A stretch of DNA of 64,000 nucleotides from an uncultured Sphingomonas sp. GTDB lineage: Bacteria > Pseudomonadota > Alphaproteobacteria > Sphingomonadales > Sphingomonadaceae. Positions 33,682-42,372 of the stretch are shown piece by piece. Made by a program: the position numbers and the translations under genes. The notes below the pieces were generated by a model that ran no database searches, was not told the DNA's origin, and saw only the letters and a program-made list of their open reading frames with translations. The first letter of the stretch is position 1. Every line of letters starts with the position of its first letter. The DNA is taken from contig CAMLSA010000004.1 in assembly GCA_946482655.1 (NCBI GenBank), positions 10,883 to 74,882 of the forward strand, written 5' to 3'.

Positions 33682-33999
33682 TTCTCTGATCCCTCTTGTG
33701 GAGCGATCGCATGCGCCCACCCATGATCGCGACTCTGCGCGCGGCGCCTGGCCAATTCAGGACAATTGATGATTTCGTCCGAAGCTGGCGAAGGCGGGGG
33801 GCGATGGCAATCGCCCTTGGGCGGATCGTGTCAGGATCGAGGCAATTCGCTCTCGGCCGGCGACGCTCGCGCAGGCCGGCCAAGCGGACCACCGACGAGC
33901 GCCGGCGAGTCGGTCTTTCTGGTCGCGGCTTTTCTTCCCTTTCCAGCGATCGGCTTATAGGCTGACCTTCAGGGCCGATCAGCAAGGGCGGGAGCCGAG

Positions 34000-34653
34000 G
34001 TGCGAAAGGACGAGCGACTGACCGCCATCGCCGCCATCTTCGGCTGCGACGAGCCGCTGGCTGCGCTGCTCGATGCGTCGATGGTGCCGCTCGTCATCCC
34101 TCACAAGACGATGATCGCGCATCAGGGCGATCCGTCGGACCAATGCTGGCTGGTAATCGACGGCATGGTCCATATCCAGCTGATCGGGTTCGATGGCCAG
34201 CGCGTGCAGCTCGCTTATCACGGACCAGGTGAGTTTTTCGGCGCTTATCCGGACCCGACGACGCATCGCGCCGATGTCATGGCACATGGCGAGGTCCACG
34301 CGCTGCGTATTCCGACTGGCGCACTGGCGGCCCTGTCAGGCCAACATGCGCCGATTGGCGCGGGCCTCGCGCGTCGGCTGGGCCGCCAGCTCGACATGTC
34401 GCTCGACAGGATGGCGGCGCGCAGCACATTGTCGGCACCGGGGCGGGTTCACGCCGAGCTGCTGCGGCTGGCGGGCGAGAACAACCGGATCGCGCCACCG
34501 CCCAAAGTCACCGCGCTCGCCCTAAACGCCAACACCACTCGCGAAACCGCGTCACGTGCGATCAGCGCTCTCGAGCGGCGGGGGATTATCGAGCGGACCG
34601 AGGCGAGCATGGCGATAGTGGCGCCGCGGATGTTGCGGGAAATGATTTATTGA
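34000..34653 (+). CDS. Crp/Fnr-family transcription regulator
   Basis: A 217-residue regulator starting at GTG 34000 with GGGAG a few bases upstream. The N-terminal barrel includes KTMIAHQGDPSDQCWLVIDGMVHIQL and LAYHGPGEFFGAYP. The C-terminal winged helix includes LALNANTTRETASRAISALERRGIIER. No FeS cysteines are seen. It ends without an obvious neighbour in the same operon and faces the TPR/SLOG-like gene tail to tail across 191 bases that hold no gene I can support. Its target is unknown. Confidence 0.88.
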   Translation: MRKDERLTAIAAIFGCDEPLAALLDASMVPLVIPHKTMIAHQGDPSDQCWLVIDGMVHIQLIGFDGQRVQLAYHGPGEFFGAYPDPTTHRADVMAHGEVHALRIPTGALAALSGQHAPIGAGLARRLGRQLDMSLDRMAARSTLSAPGRVHAELLRLAGENNRIAPPPKVTALALNANTTRETASRAISALERRGIIERTEASMAIVAPRMLREMIY

Positions 34654-34844
34654 GCGGTGGCGGCTTCGTTCACGGCTCATTTGCGGGATTGCCGTTCAAA
34701 ACTTGCCAAGCGGCCTTCCAGGCACGGCCGGTTCCGCTCGTTGTCGGTACTGACGGCCGCATTGCCGGGCGCTAGTCATCCGACAGCAAGGGCCGAACGA
34801 CAAGTGGGCGCCGAGGAGGGCGCGACTCGATCGTCGACGGGCGG

Positions 34845-36323
34845 CTAAGCCGGCGACAGCATGCTCAATGCGATATCGCCCCGCGCCGAAGCGATCGTAC
34901 CGAAATTCTCACAGCGCAGTTCGGGAGCCTCGAGGGTAAGTGCGAGCGCCATCGAGCGCGAGACCGGCACACGGCCGGGATGCGCCGTGCGGGCGATACG
35001 GATCGCCGTCTCGAATCGGTCGGGACCGTGGCGGGCGGGGTCAAACGCGCCATAGGCGATCCCGAGCGCCATATCAGCCTTGCCGACTTCGGCAAGCGCC
35101 GCGCGGGCCGCCACGACCGGATCATCAAAGCGGGCTATCGCGAATCCGCCGAAGCTGTCGATCCTCCCGCCCGCTTTGGCCAGTGCTGCGGTATCGCGAT
35201 GGCTGGACAGCGCGACGACCGCCTCGCGCGCAAAGGGGGGGAGGGGTAGGGCGGCGCCAAGTTCGATCCGGCCGAGCGCTATTCGATGGATCGGCAGGCC
35301 GCGCCGCTGCCAGGCGGCGTCGAGCGTGCTGCCCTGGGCCCGTACACCCTCGCCGATCCTGAGCGCGATCGCGCTGGTTTCGAGCATCGCTGCCTGGCGG
35401 ATGGCCATTCCCATCGCCATCTCGTCGCTGACATAGATACCGCATTGCGACACGCTGTCGAGAGTATCGATCGTATCGATAGTGTCGATCGCTTGCGCTG
35501 CCGCGATGACCTCGTCGAAGCGATCCGCCCAGTCGGTGCCGAAGCGGCTTACCGAATCACGACGGAATGCCTCGATCGTCGAGGGCAGGGCGATGTGGAG
35601 TTCGGCGCCATGTTCGAGCAAGATCTCGGCTGCCATGATGTCGGCCCCCGCCGCCAGCGCGCCGAAGGCGAAGCCGGGCCGCAACGTCTTCACCGCCTGG
35701 GCGATATCGTCCGAGGAACCCGCCTGATCGGGTGCCACCTGGATGATCCCGCTGAAATGCAGGCTGGCGGGCGGGCGGTGCGCGTCGAGCCAGTCGTTCG
35801 GCTGGCCCAGCATCTCCAGGATCAGCCGGAAATGCCGCAGGGTCGAGGCATGGTCTTCCCAGGCGCGCGGCGCCTGCCGGACCGCTTCGGCCAGCGCGGC
35901 CTTTGCATCTTCTCCGCGCCCCAGCAGCAAACAGGCCTCCGCCCGTGTGGCGTTCAGCCAATAGGCGGTCTCGGGCTCGTGCTCGCCGCTGTCGAGCATC
36001 GCCAGCACGCGCTGGGCGAGTTCAGCAGCCTGCGCCCTGTTGCCATCCAGCAGCGCGATCGTCGCCGCGTTGATCAGCGGGTAGGTCGCCGGCGTGCTGT
36101 CGGCCGCGTGGAGATAGGCTTGACTGGCCGCCTGGAGCAGCCGGGACCGGTCGCCGGCGGGCGCCTTCAGTGCCCGGTCCTTGATCAGACGCGCCTTGAG
36201 GCTGAGCGTGTCGGCGTGCGTGGTCTCGCCGGTCAGTCCGGCCTCCGCGAACAGCTCCCAGGCGCGCTCGGTGTCACCCGCCCGGGCGAGTTGCCTGATT
36301 ATCGAGAGCTTTGCACTGTTCAC
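34845..36323 (-). CDS. TPR, SLOG-like and degenerate cyclase-like protein
   Basis: A 492-residue protein with three parts. Residues 1-175 are TPR-like helices (DTERAWELFAEAGL, YWLNATRAEACLLLGRGEDAKAALAEA). Residues 188-260 (GFAFGALAAGADIMAAEILL, GAELHIALPSTIEAFRRDSV) resemble the nucleotide- or ligand-binding Rossmann-like SLOG fold seen in TPR proteins beside cyclase domains. Residues 365-475 (GRIDSFGGFAIARFDDP, MALGIAYGAF, IARTAHPGRVPVS) echo a class III nucleotide cyclase but lack the first metal-binding Asp region, so catalysis is unlikely. Residues 279-290 hold the repeat IDTIDTIDTLDS. It is the last gene of the TIR operon, 33 bp after the small unknown gene. Confidence 0.7.
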   Translation of the reverse strand: MNSAKLSIIRQLARAGDTERAWELFAEAGLTGETTHADTLSLKARLIKDRALKAPAGDRSRLLQAASQAYLHAADSTPATYPLINAATIALLDGNRAQAAELAQRVLAMLDSGEHEPETAYWLNATRAEACLLLGRGEDAKAALAEAVRQAPRAWEDHASTLRHFRLILEMLGQPNDWLDAHRPPASLHFSGIIQVAPDQAGSSDDIAQAVKTLRPGFAFGALAAGADIMAAEILLEHGAELHIALPSTIEAFRRDSVSRFGTDWADRFDEVIAAAQAIDTIDTIDTLDSVSQCGIYVSDEMAMGMAIRQAAMLETSAIALRIGEGVRAQGSTLDAAWQRRGLPIHRIALGRIELGAALPLPPFAREAVVALSSHRDTAALAKAGGRIDSFGGFAIARFDDPVVAARAALAEVGKADMALGIAYGAFDPARHGPDRFETAIRIARTAHPGRVPVSRSMALALTLEAPELRCENFGTIASARGDIALSMLSPA

Positions 36324-36356
36324 ATCGTCATCCGGATTGGGCCTGAGGAGCGGCGG

Positions 36357-36842
36357 CTAGAAGTGGTTCAGCCTGGGCGGCGGGTTCTTGATGTCAGGGT
36401 CGATCGACAGTCCGATCCAGCGGAACGATTTTCCGGCACGCTGGAGGAGGTCGACATTGACGTTGAAGCTGTGCGTGGTGTCATATTGGCCCCCCTTGTT
36501 GTGGCGGGCGGTGAAGCGGACGCTTTTGTACCGGTCGGCCTCCTTGTCATATTGGGCATATTCGAGCTGGCCGTAGAAATATTCGAGATCGGGACCCTTC
36601 ATCGTGATGGCGTCGTAACTCTTTGAGAAAAACAGCTGATCGCCGCGCAGGACGATCTCGACCACGGTGTCCTCCTCGATCGCGATATAGTCCTGCCCGC
36701 TCTTGCCGTCCTGTTGCATCACCAGCGTTACGTCGCGGCCGTGGGTGCCCAGCGCTATCGTAAAGACCAGCTTTCCGGAGCACTCCATCTGGACAGGAGA
36801 TTTTCGACCGAGCGGAAATTGTACCAACGGACATCGTGACAT
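36357..36842 (-). CDS. 161-residue protein of the TIR operon, unknown family
   Basis: A 161-residue, probably all-beta soluble protein with no signal peptide and no membrane segment. Visible blocks are KLVFTIALGTHGRDVTLVMQ, DTVVEIVLRGDQLFFSK and FRWIGLSIDPDIKNPPP near the C-terminus. I recognise no named family. Its ATG lies directly next to the stop of the TIR gene (zero spacing), and the TPR/SLOG-like gene follows 33 bp later, so the three proteins probably act together. Residues 80-130, rich in aromatic and charged positions, may bind a ligand or partner. Confidence 0.75.
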   Translation of the reverse strand: MSRCPLVQFPLGRKSPVQMECSGKLVFTIALGTHGRDVTLVMQQDGKSGQDYIAIEEDTVVEIVLRGDQLFFSKSYDAITMKGPDLEYFYGQLEYAQYDKEADRYKSVRFTARHNKGGQYDTTHSFNVNVDLLQRAGKSFRWIGLSIDPDIKNPPPRLNHF

Positions 36843-38474
36843 TTATTCCTCCTTGAGCCGTGCAAAACTGTTGTCGATCCGTTTGCTCCAGATATGCCAG
36901 TCCTGGTTCGCCGGATCGATCCGTGTCAGCCGATCTACCGCGTCACGGGCCTCACGTGCGAGACGGCGCGCTTCCACCTTCTCACCGAGATCGTCGAGCA
37001 GCAAGGCAATCGAATAGCGGGCGAGCATCCAATCCTGCCGATAGCTCGCATTGCGTGGGTCCGACTGCAATAGCGCATCCACGATCCGAGCCTGCTCACG
37101 CCGCTCGGCCAGCGCTTCCTGCTTGCGGCCGAGACGGGTCAGCGCGTCGCCGATCCAGGCGTGGCGATTGGCGAGGTCGCTCCGCACCCCGGGATCGCCG
37201 GGCAAGCGGCGCGCGACCCGCTCCATCGCCGCCAGGGCCTTGCGGCAGGCATCGAGCGCGCCGCGCGGGTCCGCCTTACTGGTCAGCTCGAGCGAACAGA
37301 TATTGCCATGCGCATAGCCGAGTTCGCGCAGCGCGCGCGGATCGTCGGGCTGGAGCTCGACGAGGCGTTGTGCAAGCTCGAGATAGGCACCAAAATGCGG
37401 CCGAGCCGCGCCGAAGCGGTCGCGCTGGAAATCAACATAGCCCAGCCAGAACTCGCTCTGGGCATGGGTATAGATCCGCTGAGGATTGTTCGGATCCTCG
37501 GCCAGCAGGGTTGCGGTGACTCGCCGCGCTTCGCGGAATTCGGCAAGGGCCGCATCAAGGCGGCCGCGCTTCTGATCGTCCTCTCCCATCGCCTGAAGAA
37601 CGCGGGCGCGCCGCTCCAGCGAAGCTTTGGGCAGACGGCCGAGATCGCCTTGTGAGCCATAATAGGCAATCGCGCGCTCGTTGACCGATCCCAATATGTC
37701 GAGTCGGCCGACGCCCTCCAGCCGCGAGCGCAGATCGGTGAGCATGAACTCGATCAGCCCCTCGGCCTGCTGGCGCTGGCGCTCCGCCTCGTTGCGGGCG
37801 CTGATCGCGGCGACCAGCAACGCGGCCAGGATCAGGGTCGAGACCACCGCCAAGGTGGTGATCGCCGTGATCCGCGCCAGTTGCCTCTGGGCTTCGCGCT
37901 GGACCAGCTCGTCGAGCCCGACGCTGGTCAGTCCGGCGACCAGCTTGAGTCGCGCGAGCTTGCCGTCGCCGCCTTTGCGGAAATCGGCTGCGATCGGCTC
38001 GCGTCTTGGGGTCGACGGGCCGTCGTCCGTCAGCGCGTCGGGAAAGGCCTCTTCGGGCTCGCCGGCGAGTAACGCGGCCAGGACGATCCGATCGGGATGA
38101 ATATCGCGGAAATAGGCGATCTCCTCCTCCACCCAAGGCGATTTTCGGGCGGAGGGGGAGCAGAGCACGATCAGGCTCTCGGATTCGGCCAGCGCCGTCC
38201 GGACCTGCTCATTGAGATCGACCGAGGCGGGAAGCTCGTTGCGGTCGCGGAAGATCGGGACGAGTCGCCGCGGCACGGCACCGCGCGGTGTTTCCCTGCC
38301 GACGATGCGGGCCGGAACGCGATAGGTCTCGAGCCAGCGATGAAGGCGGCGCGCCTCCCGCTCGTCGGTGTGGCTGTAGCTCAGAAAGGCTCGATAGCGG
38401 ACCGGCGGCTTCTCGCAATGGGAGGAGTCGCTGACCACCACTGCGTCGAGCATTTCGTCTTCTGCATGCTCCAT
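36843..38474 (-). CDS. TIR domain, transmembrane helix and TPR protein
   Basis: A 543-residue protein. The TIR domain covers about residues 25-165: YRAFLSYSHTDEREARRLHRWLE, PIFRDRNELPAS and SPWVEEEIAYF, where Trp114 and Glu118 sit where NAD-cleaving TIR proteins have their W-x3-E motif. One transmembrane helix follows at about 205-225, then AEGLIEFMLTDLRSRLEGVGRLD and TPR repeats to the end. A membrane-anchored TIR with TPRs suggests a signalling or defence effector activated by partner proteins. ATG 38474 has GAGGG about seven bases upstream. A longer open frame has no homology. It heads the three-gene operon. NADase activity is inferred, not shown. Confidence 0.85.
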   Translation of the reverse strand: MEHAEDEMLDAVVVSDSSHCEKPPVRYRAFLSYSHTDEREARRLHRWLETYRVPARIVGRETPRGAVPRRLVPIFRDRNELPASVDLNEQVRTALAESESLIVLCSPSARKSPWVEEEIAYFRDIHPDRIVLAALLAGEPEEAFPDALTDDGPSTPRREPIAADFRKGGDGKLARLKLVAGLTSVGLDELVQREAQRQLARITAITTLAVVSTLILAALLVAAISARNEAERQRQQAEGLIEFMLTDLRSRLEGVGRLDILGSVNERAIAYYGSQGDLGRLPKASLERRARVLQAMGEDDQKRGRLDAALAEFREARRVTATLLAEDPNNPQRIYTHAQSEFWLGYVDFQRDRFGAARPHFGAYLELAQRLVELQPDDPRALRELGYAHGNICSLELTSKADPRGALDACRKALAAMERVARRLPGDPGVRSDLANRHAWIGDALTRLGRKQEALAERREQARIVDALLQSDPRNASYRQDWMLARYSIALLLDDLGEKVEARRLAREARDAVDRLTRIDPANQDWHIWSKRIDNSFARLKEE

Positions 38475-38596
38475 AGGCCGCCCTCTTCGGCGCGAGCGAC
38501 GCAGCGGCACGCCGTAAGCGGTTCTTGTGAGAGCAATATCATGACGGATGCAAGTATTGATCGCGTATCGGCTGGAAGAGGGGCCTCCCGCGCGGC

Positions 38597-38764
38597 TCAA
38601 CGGGTCAGCTTTCCGCTTGCGCGGCGGCCGGCTTCCGGGGCGTGCAGCACATCATCATCGGAAATATTGGCGATGAGATCCTCGCTCATCTTTCCGTTCC
38701 ATTGGCATACGCCATCGAGAAAGACCGCGGAGGGCATGGCACTCCGGATGATATGTCGGGCCAT
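38597..38764 (-). CDS. 55-residue protein, unknown family
   Basis: A 56-codon gene with a strong ribosome site (GGGAAGGGAG about six bases before the ATG). The product begins MARHIIRSAMPSAVFLDG and contains SEDLIANISDDDVLHAPEAG. It has no signal peptide. It lies between the TIR operon (120 bases downstream, same strand) and the divergent small membrane-protein gene, so it could be cotranscribed with the TIR genes. Codon use looks normal. I recognise no family. Confidence 0.55.
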   Translation of the reverse strand: MARHIIRSAMPSAVFLDGVCQWNGKMSEDLIANISDDDVLHAPEAGRRASGKLTR

Positions 38765-38895
38765 GCGATCTCCCTTCCCACCAGATCAGCGGCCAGCGGG
38801 GATTAATCCAGCTGCCGATCCGCGGCGCGTGATGGCGATCACGCGCTCCGCGCCGGTGGGAGGGGTAGAGCGGCGATGAAGATTGGAGATTTACG

Positions 38896-39135
38896 ATGCA
38901 ACATGATCGCGGATGTGTTTGCCAGGAATGCGCGAGCGGTTCGACGAGCGACACGGTCCTGGTCGGCTTGCTGATGATCACCGGCGTCGTGATCGCGATA
39001 ACGACCGCCTCGAAGCTGGTCGTCGCGATCGCTGCCCTCGTATTGATGGCGCTGGTGGTGCGAAAGCTCCGCCACGCCACGCCGCGCGACCTCGAAGGCA
39101 AAAGCGAAGACTATTCGAAAAAGAGGCTGGGATAG
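38896..39135 (+). CDS. small two-helix membrane protein
   Basis: A 79-residue protein with a Cys-rich start (MQHDRGCVCQECASG), a long hydrophobic stretch at residues 20-58 that probably forms two membrane helices (DTVLVGLLMITGVVIAITT, KLVVAIAALVLMALVV) and a basic, hydrophilic tail. GGAG lies eight bases before the ATG. I recognise no family. It converges with the methyltransferase gene. Confidence 0.6.
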   Translation: MQHDRGCVCQECASGSTSDTVLVGLLMITGVVIAITTASKLVVAIAALVLMALVVRKLRHATPRDLEGKSEDYSKKRLG

Positions 39136-39167
39136 CCCCTTCCCAGGGGAGGGTGAATCTGGAGCGC

Positions 39168-39992
39168 CTAACCCGCTCGAAAGGTGAAGACGCCGTAGCG
39201 CATCGCACCCGTGCGATAGGCCAAAATCAGTCGCGGTAGGCTAAGCGCGAAGCGGCGATTGCGTGCGCGGAGCACCATTGACCGAAGTGAACCGTCGATG
39301 ATCATCGCCTTCAGGAAGCGGCCGGCGCATATCGTCCAGGTGCGTGAAACCGACGAGCTCAGATCTTCATACCCGACGCAACCGAAGCCGGTCGCCTCGG
39401 CCATCGCCCGATAATCTGCCGCGTCTCCCATCGAGGGCAGCCCGCCTTCGGTACAAATCGGTTCGAGCAGATGATCGACCTGCCAGCGCGTCGGCCGGTC
39501 GGCGGCAAGCCAGGCGCAGACGACGAGAGGCGAACCGGTGCGCAACACCCGCCGCGCTTCAGCGAAAAAGCGAGGCTTGTCGGTCATGTGCTCGCTGCTC
39601 TCAATCGCATAGCCTCCGTCGAAGCCGTCATCCGGCAACCCGTTATCGAGCCAGTCGCGACATGCGAGCGACACGTTCGAAGCGGGCGGTGCAGCGTCGA
39701 TCTGCGCCTGCGAAAGAGTAAATCCCGTCACGATCGCGCCGCGGGCGGCAAATCGCCGGGCCGTCGCGCCATAGCCGCATCCTATATCGACGAGCCGGTC
39801 GCCTGGTCCGAAGGCGAGCCGTTCGCCGACCAGATCGCTCAGCGCGGTCACGGCTTCCTGAGCGCTCTCGCGGCCGGTCCTCCACAGCCCGTGATGGACA
39901 TGTTCGCCCCACAGCGATCGATAGATCGCGTCCAGCTCGTCATAATGATCGGCGACCGCGGCTTCGGTCTGATGTTCATGCGGGTAGATCAT
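39168..39992 (-). CDS. SAM-dependent methyltransferase, tocopherol-methyltransferase-like
   Basis: A 274-residue class I methyltransferase. The N-terminal HYDELDAIYRSLWGEHVHHGLW block is typical of the gamma-tocopherol/ubiquinone-type small-molecule methyltransferases. The SAM motif is LVDIGCGYGATARRFA near residue 69, followed by FDGGYAIESSEHMTDKPRFF. The long C-terminus (MVLRARNRRFALSLPRLI) may bind the acceptor. It stands alone between the small membrane gene and the CHASE2 kinase operon. The substrate is unknown. Confidence 0.85.
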   Translation of the reverse strand: MIYPHEHQTEAAVADHYDELDAIYRSLWGEHVHHGLWRTGRESAQEAVTALSDLVGERLAFGPGDRLVDIGCGYGATARRFAARGAIVTGFTLSQAQIDAAPPASNVSLACRDWLDNGLPDDGFDGGYAIESSEHMTDKPRFFAEARRVLRTGSPLVVCAWLAADRPTRWQVDHLLEPICTEGGLPSMGDAADYRAMAEATGFGCVGYEDLSSSVSRTWTICAGRFLKAMIIDGSLRSMVLRARNRRFALSLPRLILAYRTGAMRYGVFTFRAG

Positions 39993-40107
39993 GGTGGTCC
40001 GGAGTCTGTCTTCAGTCGCGCGCCATCATCGCCAAACCCGGCCTCAGCCTCAATGTGTGAATCCATCGGCTTGCAAGGCATGGGAAGCCATGCGGCGAAG
40101 ATGGACG

Positions 40108-42372
40108 CTACCCGCCGGCGAACGGATCCGCATCGCTCCTGGCCAGTTCGATCGTGAAGGTCGCCCCCTTGCCGGGTGCGCTCGTGCAGTCGATCTTGCC
40201 GTCATGCCGGTCAACCACGGTACGGACGAAGGCGAGGCCGAGGCCGATCCCCTCGCGCGGCCCCCGCTGGAAGCGTGCGAACAGGCGTGAAAGCTGATCC
40301 TGGGTCATTCCGGCGCCCTGATCGGCGACGGTGAGGCGGACGCAGTCTCCGGCTTCGGCCAGCGTGCAGCGTATTTCCATTCCCTCGTCGCTATATTTGA
40401 TCGCATTGCTGATCAGGTTGATCACCGCGCGCGTGAGCAACTGGCGGTCGCCGTCGATCATGTGCGGTTCGTCGACTCCCTCGACCTCCACACGGATGCC
40501 CCGCGCCCTTGCCTCCGGCCACAAGGCATCAGCGGCATCGATCGCGATATCGTTGAGATCGACGGGTTCGATCGCGAGCGGCTTGGCCTCGGCGCGGGCG
40601 AGCTGGACGAAATCCTCGGCCAGCTCGAGCGTCCGCCTGGCCAGCCCTTCGATCCTTGTCGAGATCGGCTTGGGGATGCGCACGTCGGGGCCACGCAGCA
40701 GTGCCAGGATCGCCGATTGCGGCGCGCGCATATCATGGCTGAGCAGTTGAAGCGCATCCTCGCGATGGCGCTCGGCCTGCTTGAGCGGGCTGACGTCGAC
40801 GATACGGATGATCCAGCCGACCTGCCGATCGGCCGCATCGCGCTGGGCGACATAGCGGATCTCGAAGCTGCCGCCGTCCTCGGTCACCGCCTCGGCGCCG
40901 CCCTGGTCGGGCGCGCCGGCGGCGAACGGGGACAGCGGCCCATCGTCGGCGGCACGAAACCGGGCGAGAAGCTCGCGAACGTCCGCGCCGCGGTCATGGG
41001 GTGCTCCCAGCCGTTGCGCGAGCCGCCGTCCCTCGGCGTTGGTCAGCGCGAGCATCCCGTCGAGGCCGGTGACGAACAGCGCATCGGGAAGGCGCCCGAT
41101 CGCATCCGACAGAAAGCGGCGCAGGTCGCGCAGCCGATCGATAGCCTGCCCGAGCAGCGTCGCCTGCAGGGTCACTTCGCGATTGCTCCCGGCCCGCTCC
41201 TGGCGGGGGAAGGCGTCGCCTTCGGACTGGAGTTGGCGGAGCTCGTCCGTCATGTAGCCGCTGATCGCCTGCAGCCGGCGCCAGCCCCATAGCGGATAGA
41301 CGAACAGCAGCCCTATCAGCGCGGCGGCAGGCGGCACCCAGATATGTGCGAAGCGGAACAGCCCGAAGGTCAGCACCAGGATGGCGACGCTCAGGCCAAC
41401 GGCGAGATTGGCGTTGCCGCGAGGGCTAAGGCGCAGGAAGGCCAGCAAGAGGATCCACAGCGCCGCGAGCGCCAGGCCCAGTACCCACCCATCAGACGCG
41501 GGCGTGATCGCGTCGCCGCGCAACAGTGCCTCGAGCAGATGCGCCTGGATCTCGACCCCGGCCATCTGGCTGGTCGGACCCGAGGTGGGCGTTGGATAGC
41601 TGTCACCCATGCCGTCGGCCGTGGCGCCGATCAGCACGAAACGGTTGGTGAAGATCTCGGGAGGGACATGGCCTTCGAGCAGGTCGACGAATGACAGGGT
41701 GCGGACATGGCCCGCCGAGCCGCCATAGGGGATGAGGATCGGCCGTTCCTGCCACAGGCCCAGCTTGTCGGCGGCGGCGTCGGGGCGGGTGGTCAGGCCC
41801 GCCATGAGCGCGCCCAGCTGGAGCCAGGCGCGCCCGTCGCCGCCTTCCTCCAGATAGGCCTTGCGGATCACCCGATCGCCGTCGAAGTGGAGATTGACCT
41901 GGGCGATGCCCGCCGCGGCGGGCGTCAGCGGACCCGATGGCATTGCAATATCATAAGCGGCGCCATTGCTGCCGGGGACCTCGATCACCAGCGGCAGATA
42001 GGTGTGGTTGCGCCTTACCGCGGCGGCGAGGATCGCATCGTCGGCGGACGGCTCGACGAACAGAACGTCATAGCCGACCGCGCGGGGCCGGGCCTCGGCG
42101 AGTCGATCGAGCGCCGCCGCGTGGATCCGCCGCGGCCACGGCCAGCGGCCGATCGCCCGGAGGCTGCGATTGTCGATCGCGACGATGACGATGTTGTCGG
42201 GCGGTGGCCGTTCGGCGGCATTCAGCGCATGATCATAGACGATATGGTCGAGACGCTCGGTAAACCGCCCCAGCACCAGCATGGTGACCAGCAGGGTCGC
42301 GAACAACGCGACCGCCAGCCATTCAGCGTAGAGCCGGGTGGGGACCGATGGTCGCGGGTCTGGCTCGGCCAT
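40108..42372 (-). CDS. CHASE2-domain sensor histidine kinase
   Basis: A 754-residue membrane sensor. After an N-terminal helix, residues 45-300 form an extracytoplasmic CHASE2 domain (DHIVYDHALNAAERPPPDNIVIVAID, RPRAVGYDVLFVEPSADDA, FVLIGATADGMGDSYPTP). Three membrane helices follow at about 305-370, then a coiled stretch, a PAS domain at about 420-530, the phosphoacceptor His546 in LLSHDMRAPQSAILALLRG and a HATPase (INLISNAIKYSDEG, GLGLAFVRTVVDRHDG). It overlaps the FecR gene by 50 bp and is third in the operon with the OmpR-type regulator. The signal is unknown. Confidence 0.92.
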   Translation of the reverse strand: MAEPDPRPSVPTRLYAEWLAVALFATLLVTMLVLGRFTERLDHIVYDHALNAAERPPPDNIVIVAIDNRSLRAIGRWPWPRRIHAAALDRLAEARPRAVGYDVLFVEPSADDAILAAAVRRNHTYLPLVIEVPGSNGAAYDIAMPSGPLTPAAAGIAQVNLHFDGDRVIRKAYLEEGGDGRAWLQLGALMAGLTTRPDAAADKLGLWQERPILIPYGGSAGHVRTLSFVDLLEGHVPPEIFTNRFVLIGATADGMGDSYPTPTSGPTSQMAGVEIQAHLLEALLRGDAITPASDGWVLGLALAALWILLLAFLRLSPRGNANLAVGLSVAILVLTFGLFRFAHIWVPPAAALIGLLFVYPLWGWRRLQAISGYMTDELRQLQSEGDAFPRQERAGSNREVTLQATLLGQAIDRLRDLRRFLSDAIGRLPDALFVTGLDGMLALTNAEGRRLAQRLGAPHDRGADVRELLARFRAADDGPLSPFAAGAPDQGGAEAVTEDGGSFEIRYVAQRDAADRQVGWIIRIVDVSPLKQAERHREDALQLLSHDMRAPQSAILALLRGPDVRIPKPISTRIEGLARRTLELAEDFVQLARAEAKPLAIEPVDLNDIAIDAADALWPEARARGIRVEVEGVDEPHMIDGDRQLLTRAVINLISNAIKYSDEGMEIRCTLAEAGDCVRLTVADQGAGMTQDQLSRLFARFQRGPREGIGLGLAFVRTVVDRHDGKIDCTSAPGKGATFTIELARSDADPFAGG

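Noticed and set aside
33696..33965. 89-codon plus-strand frame in the MscS/Crp gap.
   Set aside because: Arg/Ser-rich, with no ribosome site, and competing frames on the other strand are as long.
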